Of a stretch of DNA of 57,256 nucleotides, positions 46,663 to 55,615 are shown one piece after another. The stretch spans positions 1-57,256 of the forward strand of contig JABFSR010000023.1 of assembly GCA_013140495.1 (NCBI GenBank), given 5' to 3'. The stretch is from Verrucomicrobiota bacterium. GTDB taxonomy: Bacteria; Verrucomicrobiota; Verrucomicrobiia; Limisphaerales; JADLHS01. The notes below the pieces were generated by a model. That model searched no databases, was not told the origin of the DNA, and was given only the letters and a program-made list of their open reading frames with translations. The translations under genes were made by a program, and so were the position numbers. Position 1 is the first letter of the stretch. The number at the start of each line of letters is the position of its first letter.

Positions 46663-46932
46663 ATGAAAAAATTACTTATAGCACTCTGTGTAACCACCGC
46701 TATTGCGATCGCCGCGAACGCGGGAGAAACGAAAAAAGAGGGAGCAGGCAAGAAACACCCGCAACTGACCGAGGATCAAAAGACCACCCGCAAAGCGCTT
46801 CTGGAGAAATACGACACCAACAAGGACGGCAAGCTTGACAAGGAAGAGCGCGCCAAGATCAGCACAGAAGACAAGGCGAAATTGGAAAAGGCCGGACTCG
46901 CCCGGAAGAAGAAGGACGGGGATAAGAACTGA
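46663..46932 (+). CDS. Small secreted EF-hand protein
   Basis: 89 residues: signal peptide about 1-20 (LLIALCVTTAIAIAANAG), then a Lys-rich linker and one EF-hand calcium loop, DTNKDGKLDKEE (about 51-62), in a helix-loop-helix setting, ending in a Lys-rich tail. Role unknown; single EF-hand secreted proteins are common in Verrucomicrobiota and Planctomycetes. It is followed by a weak terminator and converges on rarA. Confidence 0.82.
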   Translation: MKKLLIALCVTTAIAIAANAGETKKEGAGKKHPQLTEDQKTTRKALLEKYDTNKDGKLDKEERAKISTEDKAKLEKAGLARKKKDGDKN

Positions 46933-46951
46933 TCTGAACCGTTGTTTTACG

Positions 46952-46987
46952 CTCCATCGTCCGAAACGGCGGTGGAGTTTTACTTTG
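46952..46987 (+). terminator. Hairpin with T-run after the EF-hand gene
   Basis: CTCCA (46952-46956) and TGGAG (46973-46977) close a hairpin with inner CCG/CGG pairs and a few mismatches, followed by TTTTACTTTG. Works on the plus strand only by T-tract. Confidence 0.55.
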
Positions 46988-48350
46988 TTGGTCCCTGAGA
47001 TTTCAGGCTTCGCCACTTTTCTACCCGCTCCTTGATCTTCTTTTCAACGCCCTGTTCGGTCGGTTCATAGAATCGCTTTTCCGCGCCAAGAAAATCCTGC
47101 GGCACGAAATGGCCCTCGTAGTCGTGCGCGTATTTGTAGCCAACCCCGTGGCCAAGTTGCTTTGCACCTTTGTAGTGACCATCACGTAAATGTTCCGGCA
47201 CGGCCAGGGTACGACCGGACTTCACATCTTCGAGGGCTGCGTCTATCGCCTTGATGACGCTGTTGCTTTTGTTTGCCGTGGCGATGTAAATCGTCGCCTC
47301 CGCAATCGGTATCCGCGCCTCGGGCCAGCCAATGAACTCCGCCGCCTGAAACGCCGCGTTCGCCAGCACAAGCGCCATTGGATCCGCCAACCCAACGTCC
47401 TCAGCCGCATGAATCACAATCCGTCGCGCAATGAATCGCGGATCCTCTCCTGCATGAATCATCTTTGCCAGCCAGTAAAGAGCCGCGTCCGGGTCGCTTC
47501 CGCGCATGGCTTTGATGAATGCCGAGATCGTGTCGTAATGCGCGTCGCCATCTCCGTCATACACGATGGCTTTCTTCTGGATGCTCTGCTCAGCGACTTC
47601 GAGGGTGATGCGCACTGTACCATCGGACTCAGGCGGAGTGGTGAGCGCGGCGATTTCGAGAGAGTTCAACGCCTTGCGCGCGTCGCCATCGGAAAGTCTG
47701 GCGAGATGACGCGCCGCTTCCTTCTCGATTTTGATTTTCAAGTAGCCAACACCGCGCTCGGCATCAATCAACGCCCGGGAAATCAGATCAAACAACTCGT
47801 CCTCGCTCAACGGACGCAACTCGAAGATTTGCGAACGCGAAACGAGCGGAGAGTTGACGAAGAAAAACGGGTTGTGCGTAGTCGCACCGATGAGTTTCAC
47901 GACGCCACTCTCGACGTCGGGCAACAGCACGTCCTGCTGCGATTTGCTGAAGCGATGGATTTCGTCAATGAACAGGATAGTGGGCTGTCCGGAGTTTTCG
48001 AGGCGGTTGTGCGCGGAGGCCAGCACGCGGCGCATGTCAGCCACGTTGGATTCCACGCCACTGAGACGCTCAAACTTGCTTTTGGTCTGAAGTGCGATGA
48101 TCTGGGCGAGTGAAGTTTTGCCGGTGCCCGGCGGTCCGAAAAAAATCAGCGACTGGATGCGGTCGGCTTCGATTGCACGCCGGAGCAACTGTCCTAGCCC
48201 GAGGATGTGAGACTGACCAACGTATTCGTCCAGCGAGCGCGGGCGCATCCGCGCTGCGAGAGGTTGATGCCGGGGCGCGGCGGCATCCTCCGGTTCAGAG
48301 TGTTCCAGTTTTGGATTGGGAGTGCTCGCAAACAAGTCATCGCGCGCCAT
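46980..48350 (-). CDS. rarA: Replication-associated recombination protein RarA (MgsA)
   Basis: 456-residue AAA+ ATPase of the clamp-loader-like group acting at stalled replication forks. ARMRPRSLDEYVGQSHILG, Walker A FFGPPGTGKTS, Walker B ILFIDEIHRFSKSQQD, sensor 1 GATTHNP, then SDGDARKALNSLE, and the MgsA C-terminal domain (HYDTISAFIKAMRGSDPDAA, HYKGAKQLGHG). ATG 48350 is preferred over an 18-codon extension that runs into the terminator-like poly-A tract. A structured RNA candidate lies upstream on the same strand. Confidence 0.95.
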   Translation of the reverse strand: MARDDLFASTPNPKLEHSEPEDAAAPRHQPLAARMRPRSLDEYVGQSHILGLGQLLRRAIEADRIQSLIFFGPPGTGKTSLAQIIALQTKSKFERLSGVESNVADMRRVLASAHNRLENSGQPTILFIDEIHRFSKSQQDVLLPDVESGVVKLIGATTHNPFFFVNSPLVSRSQIFELRPLSEDELFDLISRALIDAERGVGYLKIKIEKEAARHLARLSDGDARKALNSLEIAALTTPPESDGTVRITLEVAEQSIQKKAIVYDGDGDAHYDTISAFIKAMRGSDPDAALYWLAKMIHAGEDPRFIARRIVIHAAEDVGLADPMALVLANAAFQAAEFIGWPEARIPIAEATIYIATANKSNSVIKAIDAALEDVKSGRTLAVPEHLRDGHYKGAKQLGHGVGYKYAHDYEGHFVPQDFLGAEKRFYEPTEQGVEKKIKERVEKWRSLKSQGPTK

Positions 48351-48382
48351 GGAACGGAGACTAACAGTTCGCGGTGAATTGC

Positions 48383-48417
48383 CAAAAAAGAAAAAGCCCG
48401 CCATGTTCGGCGGGCTT
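48383..48417 (-). terminator. Strong intrinsic terminator upstream of rarA
   Basis: Perfect 9-bp stem AAGCCCGCC/GGCGGGCTT (48394-48402, 48409-48417), loop of 6 nt. On the minus strand it is followed by TTTTTCTTTTTTG. Since the nearest upstream minus-strand gene is a permease ending 390 bp away, it most likely ends a non-coding transcript. Confidence 0.88.
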
Positions 48418-48590
48418 CGTCTGCAATACGCACGTTGTCGTGCGCGTTAAAATAACCCCACCATTGCCGTGTGCGGCGGATCCTTTGAACATGTTGTAGC
48501 AACATGCGGAACTGGCAGGATGGTTTTCGACTTCCAATCAAGGCCTGTCGGCTGCCATCACAGCTTCGTCCCAGGATTCGTATAATTACG
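48394..48590 (-). ncRNA. Candidate structured RNA upstream of rarA (6S-like?)
   Basis: No credible ORF, but several stems on the minus strand ending in the terminator at 48394-48417: a perfect CATGTTG-CTA-CAACATG hairpin (48490-48506), CCAT..TGCC pairing with GGCAATGG around it (a rod with bulges), and CGCACG/CGTGCG (48429-48444). 6S RNA genes lie next to rarA in several phyla (from memory), and the length of about 190 nt would fit. 5' end and promoter are undetermined. Nothing recognisable in 48591-48808. Confidence 0.4.
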
Positions 48591-48808
48591 GTTCAAGGAT
48601 ATGGCTGCTAATCACGAACAGAGCAGGGTAAATCTGTTTTTGTTCTACTGAAAATCAAAGATCGGTTACGGCTTTGCACAACACGAATGCAGCCGCCGTG
48701 CCAGTGATGAACTCCGGACCAAACATTCTCAAGAAAATTCTCAATTGTCTTCGGGAAAGAAGTCTTGACCTTGGGATCAGGTGTTGAATTTGAGCCGGCC
48801 AGGACCAC

Positions 48809-50563
48809 TCATTCCACCTCGGCGGTCACCACCGCAAGAATCCTTGTCTCGCGTCGTTGCAACAAACGCCCAAGCGGGCCAAGCATTTGCCAGTAGGCGA
48901 ATGCAGCGAGTCCGGCGAGTCCCATCGAGAAAAACAAATTCACCGGAACCACGCCGGGCCAGCCGGCCCTCCGCCAGAGCCACTCAAACAACGGCGGCAA
49001 CATCACAGGAGAAGTCGCCAGCGGAGACGACAACTGACACAACACCATCATCAGCATTGCGAGCGCCGGCATCTTGGTCGGCTTCATTGTGCCGGGCTGC
49101 ATCCGGTAAGGTACCAGGATCGAGAGCAGATTTCCCGCAATGCCCGCGAGCATCAGGGTGGTCGCGAGTTGAAACAGCGCGGCAATTGTTCCGGTCATCG
49201 AAAGATGAAGTCCGATCGAAACCAAAGTTGTCATCAGCGTTCCGAAGATTACACCGACAGGCAGCGTCGCGAGATTCCTGCCAAGCAAAATCAATCGGCG
49301 TTCTGCGGGCGATTGAACCAACGCGCGAAAGCCGTCGCGGTCGAATCCAAATTGATTCGCGAGGAAGCCGAACTGCATAAAAACAGAAAACGCCGCCACG
49401 CCTGCTGCGATAAACGGCTTTGCCACATCGGAGACATTCGCCGCCGCGCTTCTAAAAACTCCCGCGCCGACAATGATCGCCACGATGAATGAGGTGGCCC
49501 AGGCCATTTTGACCTCGGGTGCACGGAGCATGGAGCGAAACGTGGCCAGCGCCAGCGCCGCAGCCTGTTCAGGCACACCGGGAAGTCGCAGTTCCAAAAA
49601 CTGATTGCTGCCGGCTTTGCGCGATGGAGATGCGGCGGTGGATTTTCCGGTGACCGCTGCCTTGCCACCAGTCTCGCCGTGGAAAAATCTCCAGGTGCTG
49701 CGATACGCGCGATACAGCCCAAGTGCGCCAATGGTGACACCACCGAGTGTTCCAAGCAGCGCGGGCCACGCATTTTCCTCCGCCAAAGCCCTCGCCCCCA
49801 CAGGCAACCAGAGCGGCGGAATGAATTTCTGCGCAGCGACCATGTTGCCAAACATCTTCTTCTCTTCTGCACTCCGCGCGTCGCGTTGTTGCCTTGCAGA
49901 ATCGGGTGTGGTGGCGGTGATTGCCGGCTTCGCCCCCATACGTCGGATGACGTTGAAATAAATGTTCGGTGACTGTGCCAGCAAAATAATTGCGAACGTG
50001 ATTCCCATGATGATCGTGCGACGACGACGCGGATTGGTCATCATGGAGGCGAGCCAGCCGCGCAAGCAGTACGTCCACGCCGTGACCATGAACACCATGC
50101 TCAACGCCAGAGGCAGCAGCAGGAGCATCGCCGCGCCGCGTACATAAGCGAGGCCGATTGCCAGGCCAATCATTGCTGGAACAAATGCGATGATGCTGGC
50201 TGCGAAGTGCGACGTGAGGTAGTTCACTGCGAACATCTGGCCGAGCGCCACCGGCAGGTGCATCAGGCGCTGAAGATCAATCGTCTCGGAACGCTGAAGC
50301 TCCGCGAGCATCCCGATGAGCCAGGCCAGAAGGAATACAGCGGTAATGCCCGCCCAGACTCCCATCACAAGAACCGGCGATGCCTCGCGCAATCCGTAAA
50401 CCGCCCCCAGAATACCTCCGGCAAAACTCATGGTGCCCGCGACGACAGCCCCGACGCCGACCACCACGGCGATGACCGCGCCAAGGCCGCCGCTTCGCCT
50501 CCACTGGTTGCGCGTCAGCGTCCAGCGCAGCCAGAATACTGTCTTGAGTTGTTCCCAGTTCAC
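48809..50563 (-). CDS. ABC exporter permease
   Basis: 584 residues, GTG start at 50563 directly after the ATPase stop. Many hydrophobic helices in two groups (for example AVIAVVVGVGAVVAGTMSFA, GVWAGITAVFLLAWLIGMLA, LLLLPLALSMVFMVTAWTYC; then FIVAIIVGAGVF, GVAAFSVFMQFGFLANQF), separated by a hydrophilic stretch of about 120 residues. It resembles large ABC-2-like permeases; substrate unknown. It ends 25 bp before any other feature and has no visible terminator. Confidence 0.85.
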   Translation of the reverse strand: MNWEQLKTVFWLRWTLTRNQWRRSGGLGAVIAVVVGVGAVVAGTMSFAGGILGAVYGLREASPVLVMGVWAGITAVFLLAWLIGMLAELQRSETIDLQRLMHLPVALGQMFAVNYLTSHFAASIIAFVPAMIGLAIGLAYVRGAAMLLLLPLALSMVFMVTAWTYCLRGWLASMMTNPRRRRTIIMGITFAIILLAQSPNIYFNVIRRMGAKPAITATTPDSARQQRDARSAEEKKMFGNMVAAQKFIPPLWLPVGARALAEENAWPALLGTLGGVTIGALGLYRAYRSTWRFFHGETGGKAAVTGKSTAASPSRKAGSNQFLELRLPGVPEQAAALALATFRSMLRAPEVKMAWATSFIVAIIVGAGVFRSAAANVSDVAKPFIAAGVAAFSVFMQFGFLANQFGFDRDGFRALVQSPAERRLILLGRNLATLPVGVIFGTLMTTLVSIGLHLSMTGTIAALFQLATTLMLAGIAGNLLSILVPYRMQPGTMKPTKMPALAMLMMVLCQLSSPLATSPVMLPPLFEWLWRRAGWPGVVPVNLFFSMGLAGLAAFAYWQMLGPLGRLLQRRETRILAVVTAEVE

Positions 50564-51325
50564 TTAGCTTTCCAGCCAGCTTAACTTCTGGCTGTCGTGT
50601 CCTGTCTCGCCGACAACTGCCAGAAACTTGTCCTCCAATGAACCGTCGCGCCGCAATTCTTCCATGGAGCCCTGATGAACCATCTGTCCTTTCGCGATGA
50701 TGCCCACGTCCGTGCAAAGTTTTTCAACAATTTCCAGGACGTGCGAAGTCAGGAAAACAGTCGCACCGCGGCTCACACATTGCCGGAGTATGTCGCGCAA
50801 CACACGCGATGCCACTGCGTCCACACCTTCGAATGGTTCATCCAGAAACAGGAGGTCGGGGTTTGGAATCAGCGCGGCCGCCAACGCGAGTTTCTTTTTC
50901 ATGCCATGCGAGAACTCCAGCGTCAGTTTTTTTTCCTCTCCGGCGAGATCCATCATGTTGAGCAATTCCTCCGTGCGTGTTCTGACCGTGTCCCGTGGCA
51001 GCAGATACATGCGGCCAATGAACGTGAGGTATTCGCGCGCTGTGAGGTTGTCGAACAACGCCAGGTTTTCCGGCACCACGCCAACTCGACGTTTCACTTC
51101 AAGCGCGCGGCGTGGATCGCTCACATCCTCGCCGAGGATGCGAACGACGCCCGCGCTCGGCGAGAGCAACCCGGTGAGCATCTTGATGGTGGTGGATTTG
51201 CCGGCACCGTTTGGCCCGAGGAAACCGTAGAAGCACCCGGACTCAACGCGAAGACAAAGCTGGTTCACCGCGCGGAAAGTTCCGAAGTCACGGGTAAGAT
51301 TGCTGGTTTCGATTGCGATGCTCAT
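50564..51325 (-). CDS. ABC transporter ATPase (ABC-2 type exporter)
   Basis: 253 residues. Walker A GPNGAGKST, Q-loop VVPENLALFDNLTAREYLTF, signature FSHGMKKKLALAAALI (SHGMKKK variant common in the CcmA/YhaQ/NatA group), Walker B LLFLDEPFEGVD, H-loop TSHVLEIVEKL. ATG 51325 is chosen; ten further codons upstream are open. Gap of zero to the permease, so the two are one export unit. The GYF gene is 37 bp upstream on the same strand. Confidence 0.93.
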   Translation of the reverse strand: MSIAIETSNLTRDFGTFRAVNQLCLRVESGCFYGFLGPNGAGKSTTIKMLTGLLSPSAGVVRILGEDVSDPRRALEVKRRVGVVPENLALFDNLTAREYLTFIGRMYLLPRDTVRTRTEELLNMMDLAGEEKKLTLEFSHGMKKKLALAAALIPNPDLLFLDEPFEGVDAVASRVLRDILRQCVSRGATVFLTSHVLEIVEKLCTDVGIIAKGQMVHQGSMEELRRDGSLEDKFLAVVGETGHDSQKLSWLES

Positions 51326-51362
51326 CTCGTCTGTAAATGCCGGGCCGATGCACAAGCCCGGC

Positions 51363-52196
51363 TCAACTCACATCATTCCACTCCGGCAGTTCAGCGAGGT
51401 AATCAGAGCACGCGCCCTTGACCCAGACAAATTCCTTGTCGATTTTCGCGGCGGAAACAATCGTGGCCTTGAGTGCACCCCAGACGATGCCTGTGATCAA
51501 CAGCAACACTCCCGAGATTGCCACCCAGCCATTCTCATTCACGGCTCCGCCAATCAACAGTCCCAACCCAACCACCACTCCGAAGGTGCAGATGCCGATG
51601 GCCCATTTTCGTTGCGACCGGTGTTTGTCACACAACCCGACGTGGATGATGGCCTTCTTGCGAATGATCATTGCCACGATGATGTAAACGAGCAGGCTTA
51701 CGACGATGAGAATGTAATATGCCGGAGGATGCCACGTGAGTTCACGCTTGAGTTTCGGACCTTGAGAGGGAGCGTTACAGCGGACGCATTTGTCCGGCAT
51801 CTCGGTGCCGGGGCGCATGACGATTTGTTTCTTGAGCCGCCAGAGCAATCCGGTACCCGGCGAAGGAGCTGCGCCTTCAGCGAGCCTTTGGAGGAAGACC
51901 GGCTTGCAACCGGCGCAGACCCAGCTCTTGTGCAGGAACACCATGTCGCTCTGCGAAAACCATTGGCGGCATTCGACACACGCGGCGTTTGTGCCGTCGC
52001 TCACAGGCGGCGGGATCACGGGAGGAATCGCCGGGGGCGGCACGGCACGGGCCACGTGCAACGGTTGCCAGTCCGTCATGCCGGAATGCCAGACAAGCGT
52101 GTCGCGACCGATGGTCCCGCTGCGGAGAAGTTCGTCCAATTGCGACTCGGAGACGGGGCCGGCCTGTTTGTCGTTGTCTGAATAGAACCAGTCCAT
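51363..52196 (-). CDS. GYF-domain zinc-ribbon membrane protein
   Basis: 277 residues. N-terminal GYF_2 domain (WFYSDNDKQAGPVSESQLDE ... DTLVWHSGMTDWQPLH), a proline-rich linker, a zinc-ribbon-like region (CVECRQWF, CAGCKP), another Cys pair (CVRCNAP) and about four hydrophobic helices (PAYYILIVVSLLVYIIVAMI, AIGICTFGVVVGLGLLIGG, ISGVLLLITGIVWGALKA). Function unknown; this layout is common in Verrucomicrobiota and Planctomycetes. It is upstream of and probably cotranscribed with the ABC exporter genes. Confidence 0.85.
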   Translation of the reverse strand: MDWFYSDNDKQAGPVSESQLDELLRSGTIGRDTLVWHSGMTDWQPLHVARAVPPPAIPPVIPPPVSDGTNAACVECRQWFSQSDMVFLHKSWVCAGCKPVFLQRLAEGAAPSPGTGLLWRLKKQIVMRPGTEMPDKCVRCNAPSQGPKLKRELTWHPPAYYILIVVSLLVYIIVAMIIRKKAIIHVGLCDKHRSQRKWAIGICTFGVVVGLGLLIGGAVNENGWVAISGVLLLITGIVWGALKATIVSAAKIDKEFVWVKGACSDYLAELPEWNDVS

Positions 52197-52234
52197 GCGT
52201 CAGATTCGTGGATTTCTTGAGTTTAACTCAAGGG

Positions 52235-52272
52235 AAAAACAAAAACGGGATCCGGCAAACGCAGGATCCCGT
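52235..52272 (-). terminator. Intrinsic terminator after the RRM gene
   Basis: Perfect 9-bp stem ACGGGATCC/GGATCCCGT (52245-52253, 52264-52272). On the minus strand followed by TTTTGTTTTTCCC. A separate inverted repeat TTGAGTT-T-AACTCAA (52217-52231) lies just beyond, before the GYF gene. Confidence 0.9.
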
Positions 52273-52299
52273 CGTGAAAAAATTGAATCGAATCAGCGA

Positions 52300-52674
52300 T
52301 CAGTAACGACCGCCGCGATCACCGCCGCGGTCACCACCACGCCCGCCGCCACCGCCACCGCCGCCGCCGTATTCACGACGCGGACCACGGTCGCGCCCGC
52401 CACCGCCACCGCCGGGCGGACGTTCTTCGCGTGGACGTGCTACGTTGACCGTCAAGGCGCGACCGTCGAATTCCTTGCCGTGCAAGGTATCAATGGCCTT
52501 CTGCGCTTCTTCGGGGCTGCTCATGGTGACGAACGCAAATCCACGGGGGCGACCCGTCATGCGATCCATCATCAGGTTGGTTTCCACGACCGTGCCGCAG
52601 GCGGCAAAAGCGTCCTGGAGGTCGTTTTCAGTGGTTTTGAAGGAGAGATTTCCGACAAACAACTTCGTGCTCAT
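52300..52674 (-). CDS. RRM RNA-binding protein with RGG-like tail
   Basis: 124 residues. One RRM (about 1-80) with RNP2 LFVGNLSF and RNP1 RGFAFVTM, then an Arg/Gly tail ([18 protein letters not shown] and repeats of GGDRGG). Such glycine-rich RRM proteins in bacteria are often cold-inducible RNA chaperones. ATG 52674 ([12 protein letters not shown]) is chosen; a longer frame is not conserved. Single gene with its own terminator, divergent from the PQQ-propeller gene. Confidence 0.93.
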   Translation of the reverse strand: MSTKLFVGNLSFKTTENDLQDAFAACGTVVETNLMMDRMTGRPRGFAFVTMSSPEEAQKAIDTLHGKEFDGRALTVNVARPREERPPGGGGGGRDRGPRREYGGGGGGGGGRGGDRGGDRGGRY

Positions 52675-52913
52675 GTGATGTTTCTGTCCTAGACCAACTT
52701 TGCTTTCTCCACACTGTTCCCGACCGCCGGGTTTCAAATCATCACTGAACCGAGTTCACTTGAAGATTTACCATGTCGTGGAAGCGACAAGCCATCTATC
52801 AGACGGGGCAACTATTTCATCTTTGTTTGGGATTGCAAGAGTTTTTCTGGTGGCATTTTTAGCGGATCCCAGCGCTCGGGAAGCGAGATTGAGTTTGCTC
52901 CTTTGCACAGCCG

Positions 52914-52928
52914 GGCGAATAATTCGCC
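52914..52928. promoter_or_regulatory. Perfect palindrome upstream of the PQQ-propeller gene
   Basis: GGCGAAT-A-ATTCGCC, 22 bp before ATG 52951 (5 bp before the alternative ATG 52933). A possible operator; the rest of 52675-52950 shows nothing recognisable. Confidence 0.35.
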
Positions 52929-52950
52929 TGCAATGCTCATCCAACCAGTC

Positions 52951-54063
52951 ATGTTCGTTAAACGACTCATCGTGATGCTTTCCGGCCTGCTGTGCGTTTC
53001 GGGATACGGAGCAGACTGGCCGATGTTCCGGGGCAACCCTGCCCTGACCGGCGTGGCAGCAGGCGCATTATCCGACAAGCCTTCGCTGCTCTGGACATTC
53101 AAGACTCGCGGTGATGTGAAATCATCTGCAGCCATCGTGGGAGGGCGCGTGTTTGTCGGATCGTCTGACACCAATCTTTATGCACTTGACCTGGCTTCCG
53201 GCAAAAGGCTCTGGTCGTTCGGAACTAGCAGCAGCGTTGAATCGTCTCCACTGGTGCTCGACGGAAAAGTCTTCGTTGGTTCGGCCGATGGATTCCTCTA
53301 CGCGTTAAAGGCGGAGGACGGAACGCTCATTTGGAAATATAAAACCGATGACAAGATTCTCGGTTCGCCAAACTGGTTTGCCGGAACGAACGGCGAAAAA
53401 AGGATTTTGATTGGAAGTTACGATTATCGTCTCCACTGCGTGGACGCAAACACCGGAAAAACCAATTGGGTGTTCGAGACGAGCAACTACATCAATGGCT
53501 CGCCTGCCGTGTCAGAAGGACGGACGGTGTTTGGCGGTTGCGATGCATTGTTGCGCGTAATCTCGCTCGCTGATGGGAAACAGCTCAAGGAGATTGATGC
53601 CGGCGCGTACGTGGCCGGCTCTGCGGCGATGGTGGAAGGTCGCGCCTATTTCGGCCACATGGACAATGAGTTCAATTGTGTCGACCTCAACCTTGGAACG
53701 AACATCTGGAAGTTTCGTGATCGCGGCTTTCCTTATTTCTCCTCACCCGCCGTGACAAAGGACCGCGTTGTGTTTGGCGGACGCGACAAACAATTGCACT
53801 GCTTGAACCGCGCAGATGGAAAGCGGATCTGGACATTCGCCTCTCGCGGCAAAGTGGACAGCTCGCCAGTGGTTTGCGGAGACAAGGTTGTAGTGGGCTC
53901 AAGTGATGGAAGGCTCTACATCGTCTCTTTGAAGGACGGCAAGGAACTCTGGTCTTACGAACTCGGCCAGCCTGTTGAAAGTTCACCCGCCGTGGCCGAT
54001 AGCAGGATTGTGATAGGCTGCGATGACGGAAGCGTTTATTGCTTTGGAACAAAATCCAACTGA
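52951..54063 (+). CDS. PQQ-like beta-propeller repeat protein (BamB-like)
   Basis: 370 residues. ATG 52951 gives a signal peptide (MFVKRLIVMLSGLLCVSGYG); ATG 52933 adds six residues. WPMFRGNPALTG is the usual opening of this family, followed by about eight PQQ-type blades, each with the pattern 'SSP(A/L)V..G.VFVGS.D..LYALD..(T/S)GK..W.F' (for example SSPLVLDGKVFVGSADGFLY, SSPVVCGDKVVVGSSDGRLY). Exported; role may be scaffold or binding rather than PQQ enzyme, since no dehydrogenase part exists. The beta-CASP gene follows 70 bp downstream. Confidence 0.88.
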   Translation: MFVKRLIVMLSGLLCVSGYGADWPMFRGNPALTGVAAGALSDKPSLLWTFKTRGDVKSSAAIVGGRVFVGSSDTNLYALDLASGKRLWSFGTSSSVESSPLVLDGKVFVGSADGFLYALKAEDGTLIWKYKTDDKILGSPNWFAGTNGEKRILIGSYDYRLHCVDANTGKTNWVFETSNYINGSPAVSEGRTVFGGCDALLRVISLADGKQLKEIDAGAYVAGSAAMVEGRAYFGHMDNEFNCVDLNLGTNIWKFRDRGFPYFSSPAVTKDRVVFGGRDKQLHCLNRADGKRIWTFASRGKVDSSPVVCGDKVVVGSSDGRLYIVSLKDGKELWSYELGQPVESSPAVADSRIVIGCDDGSVYCFGTKSN

Positions 54064-54133
54064 CAGCGCAAGCTTGTCATTGTCCCACTGCCAAGCCGAT
54101 ACTCCGCGCACCAAAAACTATCACCAACGCATC

Positions 54134-55525
54134 ATGTCCATCAAACTCACATTCCTTGGGGCGGCCGGCACGGTCACCGGTTCATCCTATCTCGTGCAAA
54201 CCAGCCAGGCGCGCGTATTGGTGGACTTCGGCATGTTCCAGGGTTTCGGGGAGAAGGAGGAAATGAACCGCGTCCCCGCCAGCCTCGATCCCCACAAACT
54301 CGACGCCGTGGTTTTGACGCACGCGCATCTGGATCACTGCGGACGGCTGCCGCTGCTCGCCAAGGCCGGTTATCGCGGGCCGATCATCACCACCGAGCCC
54401 ACCATCCCGCTCGCAACGCTGGTGCTGCGTGATTCCGCGCATCTGCAAGCCATGGACGCAGAGCGTTACAACCGCAAACATCCCGACAAACAACCCACCG
54501 AGCCGATCTATTCCGCGAAAGACGTGGACGATCTCGTCGGGTTGTTTAAGCCGGTGAACTACGACCAACGCGTCGAAGTTGTTCCGGGCATCCGCGCGCA
54601 ATTTGTTGAAGCCGGACACATGCTCGGCTCCGCCAGCATTCAACTCACCGTGACCGATGGCGGTAAAACCAAGACCATCGTTTTCTCCGGCGATATCGGG
54701 CCGAAGGGCGCACCGATTCTTAAGGACGCAGTAGGTTTTCACCAGGCGGACTTCGTCGTGATGGAATCCACCTATGGCGACCGTGACCACAAACCGCTGG
54801 CCGAGACGGTGGAGGAATTCGAGGGCATCGTGAAACGCGCCGTGGTCACAAAAGGCAAGTTGCTGGTGCCTGTCTTCGCCATCGGGCGCACGCAACTGTT
54901 GCTCTACCTGCTGGCGCAGATGTTTCGCCACCGGACAGTGCCGAAGTTTCCGATCTATCTCGACAGCCCGATGGCCATCGAAGCGACCAAGATTTATTGG
55001 GCGCACATGAGTTTGTTCGATGAGGAATTTCAGGCTCTGCGCCGTGAACGACCGCTCACCGAAGATTTAACTACGTTGAAAGCCACGCCGACCGCGCAGG
55101 ATTCCATGGCACTGAATGATCAGCCCGGCCCCTGTCTTATCATGGCTGGAGCCGGTATGTGTACAGGCGGACGCATCCTCCATCATCTCCGCCACAATCT
55201 CGGCAAACCCGAAGCCTGCGTGTTGATCGTCGGCTATCAAGGCGAAGGTTCACTTGGACGCCGCCTTGTGGACGGCGAAAAGGAAGTTACGATGTTCGGC
55301 GAAAAGATTCAGGTGAAGGCCCACATCCACACACTCGGCGGATTCAGTGCCCATGCGGGCCAGACGGATTTGATGGATTGGTTCGGTCATCTCGCCGCTG
55401 GACATCCGCGCGTGGCTCTGACTCACGGTGAAGATCGCGGTCGCCTGCCACTGGCGAAACTCATCCAGGAACGCCACGGCATCAAAGCTCTGCTGCCGCA
55501 ACTCGGCGACAGCATCGAATTGTGA
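54134..55525 (+). CDS. Beta-CASP metallo-beta-lactamase hydrolase (RNase-like)
   Basis: 463 residues. MBL-fold motifs: LTHAHLDHCGRLPLL (HxHxDH), EAGHMLGSAS, FSGDIG; beta-CASP motifs: ESTYGDRDHK, VPVFAIGRTQLLLYLL, PIYLDSPMA, ending with IMAGAGMCTGGRILHHL, LGGFSAHAGQTDLMDW and LTHGEDRGRLPLAK. This is the CPSF-like RNA-processing exonuclease/YSH1 group of bacteria. ATG 54134 is chosen (MSIKLTFLGAAGTVTGS); the open frame upstream lies over the previous gene. Role in RNA turnover is inferred from the family. Confidence 0.93.
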   Translation: MSIKLTFLGAAGTVTGSSYLVQTSQARVLVDFGMFQGFGEKEEMNRVPASLDPHKLDAVVLTHAHLDHCGRLPLLAKAGYRGPIITTEPTIPLATLVLRDSAHLQAMDAERYNRKHPDKQPTEPIYSAKDVDDLVGLFKPVNYDQRVEVVPGIRAQFVEAGHMLGSASIQLTVTDGGKTKTIVFSGDIGPKGAPILKDAVGFHQADFVVMESTYGDRDHKPLAETVEEFEGIVKRAVVTKGKLLVPVFAIGRTQLLLYLLAQMFRHRTVPKFPIYLDSPMAIEATKIYWAHMSLFDEEFQALRRERPLTEDLTTLKATPTAQDSMALNDQPGPCLIMAGAGMCTGGRILHHLRHNLGKPEACVLIVGYQGEGSLGRRLVDGEKEVTMFGEKIQVKAHIHTLGGFSAHAGQTDLMDWFGHLAAGHPRVALTHGEDRGRLPLAKLIQERHGIKALLPQLGDSIEL

Positions 55526-55615
55526 ATATCCACTGCGAGAATTGAGTCTGCGAACACTGGACAGCGACCGGATGACCAATTACACATTGTGGAAGATTGT
55601 TGAGATTGCATTGCC

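Noticed and set aside
52310..52420. GC-rich tandem triplets resembling a repeat element
   Set aside because: They encode the Arg/Gly tail of the RRM protein, a normal low-complexity region.
52700..52950. 91-codon plus-strand frame before the PQQ-propeller gene
   Set aside because: No signal peptide, motif or start context; composition looks non-coding.
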